Shown piece after piece: positions 43,600 through 55,000 of a stretch of 64,000 nucleotides of DNA. The stretch's first letter is position 1. Each line of letters starts with the position of its first letter. A model generated the notes under the pieces. That model made no database searches, was not told the DNA's origin, and was given only the letters and a program-made list of their open reading frames with translations. The stretch is from Siphonodentalium dalli (taxonomy: Eukaryota; Mollusca; Scaphopoda; Gadilida; Siphonodentaliidae), in the NCBI GenBank assembly GCA_032622095.1, contig CP136067.1:182314556-182378555 (forward strand). The letters run 5' to 3'. A program made the translations under genes and the position numbers.

Positions 43600-44089
43600 A
43601 GGTACTCAATCTGATCAGACGCTCCTAAATTACTATTTCTTTGGCTTGGGGGGGGGGGGGGGGGTAAAAAATATTTGATTCGAGTCGATGAACCCACCCA
43701 TCAAAACCCAGAGTGATTAGATATCGATGTTTGAAGTTTGCTGTTTCTATTGTTTGTGGACCAGAACTTGTCCAGAACCACGTGCTCAAATGGACAAATT
43801 GCGGTTGTAAGATGGATAACTTGAAAATCAAGTGGTTACTGTTAACAATAATAACCACTTGATTTTCAAGTTATCCATCTTACAACCGCAATCTGTCCAT
43901 TTGAGCACGTGGTTCTGGACAAGTTCTGGTCCACAAACAATAGAAACAGCAAACTTCAAAAATCAATATCTGATCACTCTGAGCTTTGATGGGTGGGTTC
44001 CTCGACTCGAATCAAATATTTTTTACCCCCGAAGCCAAAGAAATAGTAATTTAGGAGCGTCTGATCGGATTTATATCGAGTACCTTTAA
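43600..44089. mobile_element. Family I: 490-bp TTAA-flanked near-perfect palindrome
   Basis: Arms of about 245 bp meet near 43848 (CCACTTGATTTTCAAGTTAT and inverse). Ends AGGTACTCAATC..., with TTAA at 43596-43599 and 44086-44089. A run of 17 G at 43648-43664 in the left arm faces only five C in the right arm. Confidence 0.82.
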
Positions 44090-44440
44090 ATGATATTTGT
44101 TCAAAAGGGAATTTGACGCAGTATGAGATACATTATATTATTACAAGCTATCTTGTCGAGTACGGTTATGGGGAAAAAAATAATTTTGAACATTCCATTT
44201 ATTACAAGATTATTGTTGAGATCGATATAATTGTCAGATATTTTTTTTTAGTTTACTCAAAATGGCTTGAATAAGCGCCATTTCATTAACTAGTATCTGT
44301 TTTAATTTGAGCTCAAGAATGGCTGTGTCTAATTTACATCAAGATTCTATATAGAATTTCCTTAACTTGTCATCACAAATATATTTTAATTATTTTGATT
44401 ATGTGCAAACACACACCAGTATAGACTGTGGCATTCAATC
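44090..44440. other. Intergenic, nothing recognised
   Basis: Unrecognised AT-rich sequence. Confidence 0.35.
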
Positions 44441-44658
44441 TACAGTAATGCCCTAATTAATCGACTGCTTAAACCACAGCAGAATTATGGGTAACTTTTC
44501 AGGATTTTGTCGGAAATATGGCTTGTTGCCATTCATCGGAAAGCTCTCCCCGAGAGCTTTCCGATGAATGGCAACAAGCCATATTTCCGACTAAATCCTG
44601 AAAAGTTACCCATAATTCTGCTGTGTTTAAGGAGTCAGTTACTTAGGGCATTACTGTA
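44441..44658. mobile_element. Family A palindromic MITE
   Basis: Full hairpin TACAGTAATGCCCTAATTAA ... GTTACTTAGGGCATTACTGTA-type end, about 218 bp. Confidence 0.88.
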
Positions 44659-44821
44659 TTTATTATGAGAAATACAAATTTATACGTTTATGTGAAACTG
44701 CAGCAGATATAACCCATAGGACTGCACCATATAAGATTGGTGAAATGATCTGATGTGAGTGGCTGTCAGCCAGTGACACTGCCACCTCCTACATGTATAT
44801 TGTGTTGAACGTTGAGCTGAC

Positions 44822-45267
44822 CAAGGCCGCAAATAGTGTGTCTGTCATTTGCAAAAAGATTTCTCCAGAGGATTAATTTAGTGACGCTGTCCCGCACAGT
44901 GGGCTAGCATCACCAAATTCACCCTCTGGGGACCTCATTCTGCTTAGGCCTCAATTGCTATGGGAGACCTAGGATCAGATTGAAGTTCCCCAGTTGAAGT
45001 TGGTGATGTTCACCCATTAGTCACCTCGATTATGCATTTTATCTTCTGCAAATTAGGGGATATAGAAACAATAGAAAAGGGGAAAAAGTAACTAAAAACA
45101 ATGTTAATTTGATACTGTACATACTTCCCAGAAGATGAGGTCTAAGCAGAATGAGATCCCCGGAGGGTGAATTTGGTGACACTAACCAGCTGTGTGGGAT
45201 AGCGTCACTAAATTCACCCTCTGAGGACCTCATTCTGCAAATGACAGACACACTATTTGCAGGCCTG
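44822..45267. mobile_element. Family C MITE, long form
   Basis: Ends CAAGGCCGCAAATAGTG and inverse. Two GGGTGAATTT(G/A)GTGA hairpins and the GATTGAAGTTCCCCAGTTG...CACCTCGATT spacer. Flanks gagctgac / gaactgat match at 6 of 8. Confidence 0.75.
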
Positions 45268-45711
45268 GAACTGATATCTGAAATTGATAAATTGTAAAAT
45301 GGCGATCAGTTGTGTGATAAAAAGCTTTATTACATGATCCTACCCTTATTCCATTCAATAAACTCGTTCTGTAAATTGTGATATTAAACATTCATTTAAT
45401 AACAGGAAATAGTGCCAGTTGACCTTTGACTTCTGGTTTGTCGTCTGTTTACGTTCCATACGCTATGTCTCAAAATACTATGGCTTCCAATAGTTTTCCA
45501 ACAATCTCTAATTAATGAAGAGTTTGAAAAGTTATTTCATTAAATTTACGCCATTAAATATGTCAAGGAGTCTTTATTTATCTTTACGTGGACAAACAAC
45601 ACATAGTTACGTGAAACGTCATCGCAGGTCTTTTTGAAGTCGACGTTAGTTTCACGTCCCATTTGTTGATTTAAGTATGTTTTATGTAGGTTTTGGATCA
45701 TGTAATAAATA
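45268..45711. other. Intergenic, nothing recognised
   Basis: Unrecognised sequence between the C element and a foldback. Confidence 0.35.
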
Positions 45712-45861
45712 GAATCTACAACTCGTCCCCAGTTTATAGCAGAATTTACAAAACTTGTCCAGTAAATTAGGTCTGGACCTCGCCAAAGGCTCATCCAGAC
45801 CTTATTTACTGGACTCGTTTTGTAAATTCTGTTATAAACTGGAGACCCATTGTAGATCCTC
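45712..45861. repeat. Foldback element
   Basis: Inverted arms of about 65 bp (CCAGTTTATAGCAGAATTTA; AGTAAAT(T/A)AGGTCTGGA) with a CCTCGCCAAAGGCTC turn. Confidence 0.85.
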
Positions 45862-46389
45862 TATTGATTACACACCTATTGCTATCTTTCAGTTGATTAC
45901 GTTCCTTCAGCCTGCGTGATAATTTCACCCAGAATGCACTAGAGCGATCCCCATAGCTTGCAAATAACAAGTAAATGACGTCATGCATGAAAACACAACC
46001 GGTGCAACAATAATGAACCTTGTATTGTGTTGACTGTTGAGTAGATGACTTAAATAGCATGCAAACCAAACAGAAACAATTTTTTGAAACAAAAGAATAT
46101 TGGCTGCCAGTGTGTAGTAAATACAGAACCGCATGGAGTGTGTATGCTGCGAATGTTATCACACGAGTTTCTTATGCCGCAAGTTACAACTCAGGCAACT
46201 TGAGTACAATCTATAGGAGCTTCTGTCGCTAGGAAATAATCTTTTCTCCAATTATTTTCTATGAAATGGGACAGAAAATATGGCTATTTTTAGAACATTT
46301 CAACAGTTTTTATTAGAAATATCTTGTGTGTTATTGTAATAATAGTTGAAATGTGTTGAAAAGGAATTTCATAGAAATTTTTGTTGTTG
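45862..46389. other. Intergenic, nothing recognised
   Basis: A 118-codon minus-strand frame (45806-46162) overlaps the foldback and has no recognisable domain. Confidence 0.35.
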
Positions 46390-46634
46390 TGGGAAGTGCT
46401 TCTGGGAAGACATAGGGAGCTGCTCTGGTGCAGTATTGAAGATCCTGTGCCAGTGCATTCTCTTATATATGTGAGTCTCCCACAGGGAATGCGAGTCTCC
46501 CACAGGGAGCCTGGCATGTATAAGAGAATGCACTGGCTTGCAAGGTCTTGGTAAATATGGGAGACTCACATATATAAGAGAATTCATTGGCACAGGGGTT
46601 TTGCTAAATTTCAGGAAGCTCCTTCATGGAAGGG
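46390..46634. mobile_element. Family B1 element
   Basis: GGGAGCTGCTCTGGTGCAGT ... AGCTCCTTCATGGAAGGG with TTAA at 46635-46638. Two hairpins of the shared cassette; GAGTCTCCCACAGGGA is duplicated inside. The left border is unclear. Confidence 0.65.
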
Positions 46635-46905
46635 TTAACTATGCTGTGAACAGGAATGATGTTTATGAACTCTTATAAACTATACTTTAAACTGCATTAC
46701 TAAACTGTTTATAAAGGAGCACATCAAACTTTGTGATTTAATGACAATAATTGTTGAAATTGCTTATGCAATGTTTATATATTTATTATGAGAAATACAA
46801 ATTTATACGTTAGTCATGTGTGTTCTCTAACATCAGTCCCATATATATATTTGTGATTTTGTGTAGTCCGCTGATCTCTCCAGTAGAGGCTAAAACTAGA
46901 TTTAA

Positions 46906-48212
46906 AGGTACTCAATCCAATTAAACACCTCTAAATTACTATTACTTTGGCTTCGGGGGTAAAAAATATTTGATTCGAGTCGAGGAACCTAACCATCAAA
47001 GCTCAGAGTGATCAGACATCGATTTTTAAAGTTTGTTATTTCAATTGTTTGTGGCCCAGAAAGGATGGTCTCGGTCAAAATTGCGGATGAAGATGGATAA
47101 CTCTAAAAACTAGTGGTAATACGACCAAATTTCGTGAATACTCAAGTGATAATACGGCCATATTTCGATGAACAAAATGTTGATAAATAACACATTTTGG
47201 GAAATTTGATACCATAGTTGACAGTTAGAGCCCGAAGCCGCCATAGTACGCTGCCGCCGCCAGCCATATTGGCCACAAGCCGCCGCCAGCCATAGTATTT
47301 CAAACGCCAGCCACATTTAAAAATCTCCGCCGCCGGAATTGTAAAATGGCTGAGCCGTGTGCATGGGCTTATATGTCAAGCACAACTGTACTGTGAATCG
47401 CAAAGAACTAAACCGCATTGCCTAATATTGGCATACTCGCATGGACACGGCATGGTTGTTATATTATCAGAACACCTGGCCCCTTAATGTGGAATAGACT
47501 ATGCCAATGCATACTTTCATATAACTGAATGGGCGCATCCATTCGGTATTGAAAGGGTTAAAATATAAATTGTTTATATCGACAACACCATGCAGTCTCA
47601 GACATCACTGGCATTTGTCAATATATACACATAAGAATAGAAAATAGTTTGAAATATTCTATATCATTACTATCGGGTTCATCATTCAATGATGCATGCA
47701 TATATCGCAAGATGGCATGATGATAGCAGTCTGAAGTCGACAGAAGTCCCAATGTAACTACTTATACCGATTAGATGGGAAACTACATAGTATATCCATG
47801 CCAGTCCTTCGTGAATTTTCGCCATAATGGAAAAGTCCAACATCAAAAGATTACGTGTGGTCTGGAATTCTACGGGTTCACCACAAACGCTAAAAAAAAA
47901 ACGGCGTCTATAACCGGTAACAGGGGATTGGGAACATTTCGGAAACGAAAATACGCTGAATGATAACATCTCAGCCGGCTGAGCCGCCATATTTCGTCAG
48001 CCACGAACGTCGTGACTGAGCCGGCTTAGCTAGCTAACCAGCCACGAAAATCGGTTGAGCCAGCCATGAAAACTATTTGTCGTGGCTTCGGGGTCTATTG
48101 ACAGTGGTTAGCATGATTTTGTTGCAATTAATCGATTCTGATAACTGAAGCATAATTTGAAGAAATGTTGTATCTTTATGATATTGGGAGCCTCTGAGCG
48201 GATTGAGTATCT
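46906..48212. mobile_element. Family I long form (1.3 kb) with TTAA borders
   Basis: Left AGGTACTCAATCCAATTAAA with TTAA at 46902-46905; right CGGATTGAGTATCTTTAA with TTAA at 48213-48216. The centre (about 47230-48100) holds many CAGCCA(C/T)-type repeats (GCCGCCGCCAGCCATA; CTGAGCCGGCTTAGC). No transposase frame. Confidence 0.65.
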
Positions 48213-48595
48213 TTAACACCTTTATCGCTGTGTTCTTTGTCATAAAAGGGCTGGTTTATCAACAGTCTGATAAATATCCAGACTCATTCTCATTACTTTC
48301 AACTACGTCTGGCGATATTTTCATTCTAACTGATTTCAGATATTAAGGGGGAAATCCCCTTTTTTGTGAAAACTCATTAATATTCATGTATCCCAATAAG
48401 GCAATGTTTATCATTGCGATACACACAGATCTACATGTGTGCCTGAGGTCATGTAAATATGCAAGAGTAGTCACTCTTCCTCTAACCAATTTTCATGCAA
48501 TAAAATGCGCTTTACAAGATTTGCTTCACTACACATGTAGAAAACAAGTTTCACCATTCAGATGCTATATAATCAAGAACAATGCAATGAAGATA

Positions 48596-48707
48596 TACAG
48601 TAATGCTCTAATTAATCGACCTCTTAACCAAAGCAGAATTATGGGTAACTTTTCAGGATTTAGTTGGAAACATGGCTTGTTGCCATTCATCAGAAAGCTC
48701 TCGGCGA
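48596..48707. mobile_element. Family A MITE, left half only
   Basis: TACAGTAATGCTCTAATTAA ... CAGAAAGCTCTCGGCG, ending at the hairpin tip; the right arm is absent. Confidence 0.8.
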
Positions 48708-49697
48708 TTGTGTGATTGTGTCATCTCCTTATTTAGAATATGCACTTGACAATTTACTTACAATTACTCTAAGTTGTAATGATTCTTATTTGGCACGTGA
48801 CAAAATATAAATAGGTTAGGAGAAAATACTATATTAAACTAGATTTAATCAGTTTTGAATATCTTGGCAAATACAGTTCTATGGTGTTTACTTGTTCTGT
48901 CTGATCATTCCCCAATTAAGAACAAAACAGACCTTTTGATTTTGAGCATACGACGTTTGATCAGTTAAGATATGCGACGCTAACGTGTAGTTTATTCGAT
49001 AACTTCATGCGATTACAGTCAAATACCGCGGGTTTGGCTTGTATGAATAAGTCAGTATCTATTGAATTTGCAGGAAGCTATTCATTGGTCAAGCAACGCA
49101 TTGCTGCGCATTGGCTCGATTTCTCCCGTTTGAAATAATTTTAACCATGAGTCCTGAGACCGTAAGATGATTGAAATGAAACACGGTCTAATTTTATTTA
49201 GACTGGTTTATCAAGTGATTCAGCAAAAACTGAGATCAGTCTATATAAGAGCAAAATAAAATTGTAAAATTACTTTTCAGTGATATTTAAGCACATAAGC
49301 TATGTTCCAAATATTCCAGTAACAATATGGGTTATTTTGTATATATTGAATGGTTTCTGTTCTATCCATTTTGAGGGAAAAGAGTAATTCTTCTGGAAAA
49401 CAGGTGATTCTTGGAAGTTGAAATGTAAGTCGCTTCATATTTTTCACCACCATATATTATGCACACCATTCAGGACTTAAAAAACAGAATGGAGCCCAGG
49501 TTTAACTGAGTTATAATTATCTGCAGTCAAATTATTAACCATGACAATTTTGGAGCAGTTTTGAATATACTAGTATGTCAGGCCATAAAAAATTTGCCCT
49601 AACAACATATCAGAGAAAAGGATTTCCTCATAAAACTTCACATGTGTACAACCTAACAAACATATCATAACACAATTCATGGGTGAAACTAACCATC
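48708..49697. other. Intergenic, nothing recognised
   Basis: AT-rich, no gene or clear repeat. Confidence 0.4.
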
Positions 49698-49705
49698 TGT
49701 ATGGC

Positions 49706-50514
49706 CAGAGGCGGACTGGCCGATCGGGAGACCGGGAAAATTCCCGATAGGCCGGAGGCCGTGCGGGGTTGGGGGTTGTTGTATATGTGATTGGGCCGCA
49801 AATGAAGCCGACGTGGGCCGCCACATGTGTTGTTTAACCAGCCTAATTGGCTAATCGTAATTTTGTCATTAAATGAACTTGTCAGCATCATATAACACCA
49901 CGTAAAGACCCCGTTAATCTCGAGATTTTAACGGTAACTCCCAGCTGTGAATCCCAAAAAAATTCTCACGCACCCCTCTCGGACCCTCCCCCAATTGAAA
50001 TTTCCAACACAATAGGAACGCTTCAGTTGAGTCCAGTCTAGATGCTAGGATTAGCGATTTTCTTGTATAGTTTTCAAAATTTTCTCACCCGGGGTCGAAC
50101 AACCATGGGCAGCCCGGTGTGTCCTGGTCTCTTGTCCGTAGCCGTGTGCATTTGTCTGGAGTTAGACCGCTAGATGTTAGAATTTATGCAATTTTTCAGG
50201 TAAAAATATCTTAATGGTATCATACCGGGAATATATAGGACCATGGTTTATGAATATATCGGATATTAGGCCAGAGCACTTAGGTGCAAGGGGTGAAAAA
50301 AACATGTATATTTTGTCTTTTTCAGTATCAGTTGGTGCAGTTGGAATTTCCCAAGGACACCCCCGAACAGATTCTGATTCAAGGGGGGTGCAGTTGGAAT
50401 TTCCCAAGGTGGACACCCTCCTGAACAGATTCTGATTCAAGGGGGGATGCAGATGCAGATGGGCCGGTATTATATTCATTTCCCGGGCCAGTGTTTTGGT
50501 CCAGTCCGCCTCTG
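49706..50514. mobile_element. hAT-like element, CAGAGGCGGACTGG ends, perfect 8-bp duplication
   Basis: The left end CAGAGGCGGACTGGCC and right end GGTCCAGTCCGCCTCTG are inverted. tgtatggc occurs at 49698-49705 and 50515-50522. Inside, about 55 bp (GTTGGAATTTCCCAAGG...CAGATTCTGATTCAAGGGG) is duplicated in tandem at about 50335-50448. Open frames across it have no recognisable domain. Confidence 0.88.
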
Positions 50515-50522
50515 TGTATGGC

Positions 50523-51776
50523 CTTCCCTGCGCCACGTATATTAGTCCGATCTCCAAGGCACAAATGTGTGTTTTAGCAGTAGAAACCATATCCCTGTGG
50601 CAAGGATGGCCATTTTGACCACCATCTTGGTTTTACCCAAATTTCTAACATTCCTCAAGGCTGTCAGCTAGTCGGCCAGCGGATTCTTCAGAATGGTGCC
50701 CTAGATCACTGGAATCCACAAAATAAGAAACTTTATATGCAAAATCATGCATTGGCCAAAAATCCCAGTTTGGCTCCCGAACTATACGGGCATAGTTGCT
50801 GAAAGCAATGTAAGTTCCCAATTGACAAAATTTGTTTTTAAATCCACACCCTTTGCCAATTAAATTGAGTTTGAATGAAATTGAGTTCTGCTCGGGCATA
50901 ATTGAATTGCACTCATATCAACCACTTAGTTCTGATTATTGTTAACCTTTTCTTTTCATACTCATGCAATTTGACACATGCAGTGCACCTCTGTATGTTT
51001 ACATGGCCAGATTTAAACTTTTAAAAGTGTAATATATAAAAAAGACCATTTCACCTATAATATAAAGAGCGTTTGTACTCTAGTTGCCTTGATTATTTCT
51101 GGTCCCTTTTGAGAAGAAAGGAGACACACAACCATAACCTCTTATTAAATTGGATTCTTTTTACCACTAAATTTCAGTAATTTGTATTATTATGTACATG
51201 TGTCTATACTACTTTAGATCATAACAGTATATACTCTATAATTCAACATCAAAACTCTAGATTATGATTCCGATAATAGCAATTTACTATCACCAAGGGA
51301 AAGGGATGGGTTAAACATATGCCGATTGTAATCGGCCTCTCGTTATTTAATTAGTAATGATTTCTGCTAAAACCGAATAATACTAACTTAAGTGAACTGA
51401 ATTTCACTCAGATAAAATAAACTCATAAATATATATTTCTTGTTGTTTTGGCTCCTTATCATAGTCAGCTGTTGTTCAGCTGATTGAGAGAAAGTAAAAT
51501 ACACACATAGATCAATACATTGACAGCTAAACTCGCGTAAGACATGTGTTATTTGCTCCTCTAAGCCCATTTCATCGACTCCATAAAACTCACCGCTTCC
51601 TATTTTAGATATGATTCACTAGATTTACCAATTGTTTGGGTCAGCTTAATTGTCATATATATTTTCCGAGAAATAACTGATGCCTAACTTCACATTCCAA
51701 CCAGGAAACGCATGCGTGGAACTTTATTTTTAGATTGTGACTCTATGCACCGTGACCTTTGGTCGAAAACATTGAC
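50523..51776. other. CEPT1 upstream region
   Basis: No repeat or gene is recognised. ACGCATGCGT at 51708-51717 is a GC-palindrome about 90 bp upstream of the CEPT1 ATG; its role is unknown. No TATA box is evident. Confidence 0.35.
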
Positions 51777-51803
51777 TGACAGCCGTACCGAATATTTTCA
51801 AAA

Positions 51804-52028
51804 ATGACTGCGTTCATATCTGCAGTGGAATTAAAAAGGCTAAAGGAGCATAAATACGCTGTGAGCGGGTGCTCTTTGGTAGAACCGCCCTTGCAGGTTT
51901 GGTGGAGATGGCTGGTCGAGCAAGTGCCCCTTTGGTGGGCTCCGAATTCGATCACGTTAGCTGGATTGGCTGTCAACGTATTGTCGACGCTTCTACTTGT
52001 GTACTATTCTCCGGATGCAAATGTTGAG
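51804..52028 (+). CDS. CEPT1: CEPT1/CHPT1 coding exon 1 (residues 1-75)
   Basis: ATG at 51804 with the upstream in-frame stop TGA at 51777; donor gtatat after GAG, phase 0. It encodes the cytosolic head, the amphipathic [11 protein letters not shown] segment and the first transmembrane helix ([20 protein letters not shown]). No TATA box or clear core promoter is visible in the 300 bp upstream. Confidence 0.93.
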
Positions 52029-55000
52029 GTATATACACATGCTACGTATTTCATAACGAACGATTCTGCTCTTCTCCGTAAAATGAGTATAATTTCCAAT
52101 TAATTTGCCGCTTGCCAGGTAGCCTATTTTCGATGTAGTACCCGTAGCCCTGTACATGTACAGTTGTGATCGAAATGAGTTTGTTTTCTATCAGAGTAGT
52201 AGAACTTAGAAGGTACAATTCTTCTAATTAGTTCCGTTGATACTCTAAAACTGAAAAAATAAAGAGCGTATAAAACTGAACAAATAAAGAGCGTATCTTA
52301 TTATCATTCCGTGTTGTCAAATGTCGTTACAATTGATAATTCTTTTAAAATAGATATTATCTATTTGTTAACAATTTTTCTTCAAGAGATTATATATACG
52401 ATAATAGTATAGTGTGTTTTGAGATGTGTGTTATCTCAACGAGTTAGAAGTATGATTTTTCGCGAGGCTCTGCCGAGCGAAAAATCATACTTCTAACGAG
52501 TTGAGATAACACACATCTCAAAACACACTATGCTATTGTTGTATTTATCTTATGCCAACTGATACTTTCATTTTTGGTCAAATTAAGCCTAATTTATGAC
52601 AGTTTTCAGACAAAAACAACCTACATTTTGGTCATTTCGAAGAGCAATTCCCGTTACGCATGAATACGCAGTTACAGTACATGTGATGAGGTCGCGAATT
52701 TATGGAACATTGGGGTGATTTGTCAGCAAGAAACAAGATATAATTCCTGATGTAATATGAATCCATGTACATAAATCGGAACAGTGAAATTCTTTCAATA
52801 ACATGTAAATGTTCTCAGACAAAAAGCAAAGATATTCAAACTGTTACAGTTCAGAATTCGTTAGATTGAAAATAACCATGCAAGTTCTGAGAAAAGTGTA
52901 CATCGTACATTTTGCAAATTTTGTGGGATGCAAGCTGTCTAAAATGACGGGAACAGAATAGTGAAAGCTTAAAATTTAGTCATAGTAGTGTCATGTTATC
53001 ATGTTTCATTGAATGTGTAGCTACATTACTATTTTATTCCACTTGTATGCATTAATCTATTCGTTTAAACCTTTCGAAACGCTGAAGTAAATGTGACCCA
53101 ATTTCGAGGCGAGAGTTTTTTGTTGATACGTCGCTAAGGCAAGCATGACGTCACAAGGCGAAAGGTCACGCTGCGCATAGTCCGTTTCTTGAAATGATAA
53201 TACACATATGTAAGATATCACGAGAATTTAATACACAGTATAACATCACACCGGTATAAGATAAAATAGAATACCTTCATAATCATGCATGCCTCATGTT
53301 CGAAAACAGCTTGGTGCTGTATAATGTCATCGTCAAATCGTTGCTCATGTACTAGTTGATAATGATCTGCAGGGATTGAATTTGAGGGTTGGGTGAAATG
53401 CATGGCCCGGTGTCTGCATGCCATATCTAGGCTATATAGCTATGCCTATTGATCGCTCCAGAATTTTTAGCGACATCATGTTTAGTTTTATAGTAAAATA
53501 ATGTATTTCATGCAGACAAACGTCCAGTCACAAAATAAAAAAAATATAAAAACTTAACAATTTCTAATAGAAATTAGAAGTTGTTCATAACAACTCAGAT
53601 AAGAAAGTACGGTAATAAAGAACCCGTATATATCATAATTCAGTTCTAGAAATGTAAATTTCTGGAATGCACGTCCGCGTCTCAAAAAGACGAGCGAAAG
53701 TCCATTGTGGGGGTGGGGGGGGGTGGTATTAAAGGCACAGATAATTTCGGAGGAACAATTTTCTCAATTCTTCTTTTCTTGTTCACTGTCAATAAAGCCA
53801 TAAAGTGGGGGTGCGAAGGAATGTTAATTGTCTACATATTTTAGGGAACCACGATGCCCAACGACTGATTATCGCCGATCGCATCAGTTGGTGTCTGAAT
53901 TAAACTGTTATCAAAACACATGTTTATAGCAGCCGATTTAAGCGAATTACAATGTAAGTCTGATTGAGTGTCATAATGTATCCATTCTTTCTAAATGGGG
54001 TATCATTCGACATGAAAAGGGGACATTTAAACAGACAAGTTTAATTTTTGTTGGACATGCCAACAAAGCCGAGACTCGAAGAGCGAATTTATTGTTGGCG
54101 GTTTCGGCTGTCTGATGGTTAATTAAGTCTCAACACCCGGTAAACCTTTACGATATTCCGACTGGACTATATTTAGTCTATATTCTCTGAAAAATTGGTG
54201 TAAAAATTCTCAATAGAACTATTTTCATTTGGGCATTTTCTAACACTGCAAAACACTGAGTAGTCAGCAGAGTTTTCTGAAATTTCCGACTATTTTGTGA
54301 TTTTTGTCGCATAAAATCAATAAAAATACGATGTGATACTGGCAATGTTTTTTGCATATTCTGGAAGGAATATATATCCCAAATATATGTCTGAAATTTC
54401 ACGCAAAAAATTTGAAAGATAACAAAGTTATAATTTGTTTTATAGACCCACTCTAAATATACAATACTAAATGCATGCAGGCAATAAGCAGATGGCTGTG
54501 TTTGGATAGTTCCTATACCAGAATTCATCATTCTCGCTATCCGTGAAATGGTCTATTGGAATCACCTCTCAGTGTTCAAAAGATCTTGATTTTTTTTTTA
54601 TTGAAATTTGGAGGAAGCCTACATTGCCCTACAAGCTTCCAGCAAATGACAATTCGATGAGACTATGATAGACTCAGCATGTCAGTATAACTCTTGAGTG
54701 TATGTTATGTTTACATGGACTGGAGACTCACCACCTACTCTCGGGCTCCAAATAAAAGTGCAGGCCCAAATAATAGTGCAGAGGGGAAATTCCATTGAGA
54801 GCAAATAAAAGTGCAGACCCAAATAATAGTGCAGGGGAACTCTGAGCAAAAAAACATCAACATAACTCTGATTAAACAAATTGTTTTTATAGTTGGTCAA
54901 GTATAGGAAGTTTAGGCCAAAAGGAAGAATACCTGAGTTTAGGGTAACATGAGGGAAAAAAACAGGGGCGGGCGGGCGGTACTTCATTTTATTAAATTTT

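Noticed and set aside
45806-46162. 118-codon minus-strand frame rich in Cys and Tyr
   Set aside because: It overlaps a foldback element and has no consistent cysteine spacing or signal peptide.
49570-50590. Pro-rich frames of 84-137 codons
   Set aside because: They cross the borders of a hAT-like element with a perfect target duplication, so they are hybrid artefacts.
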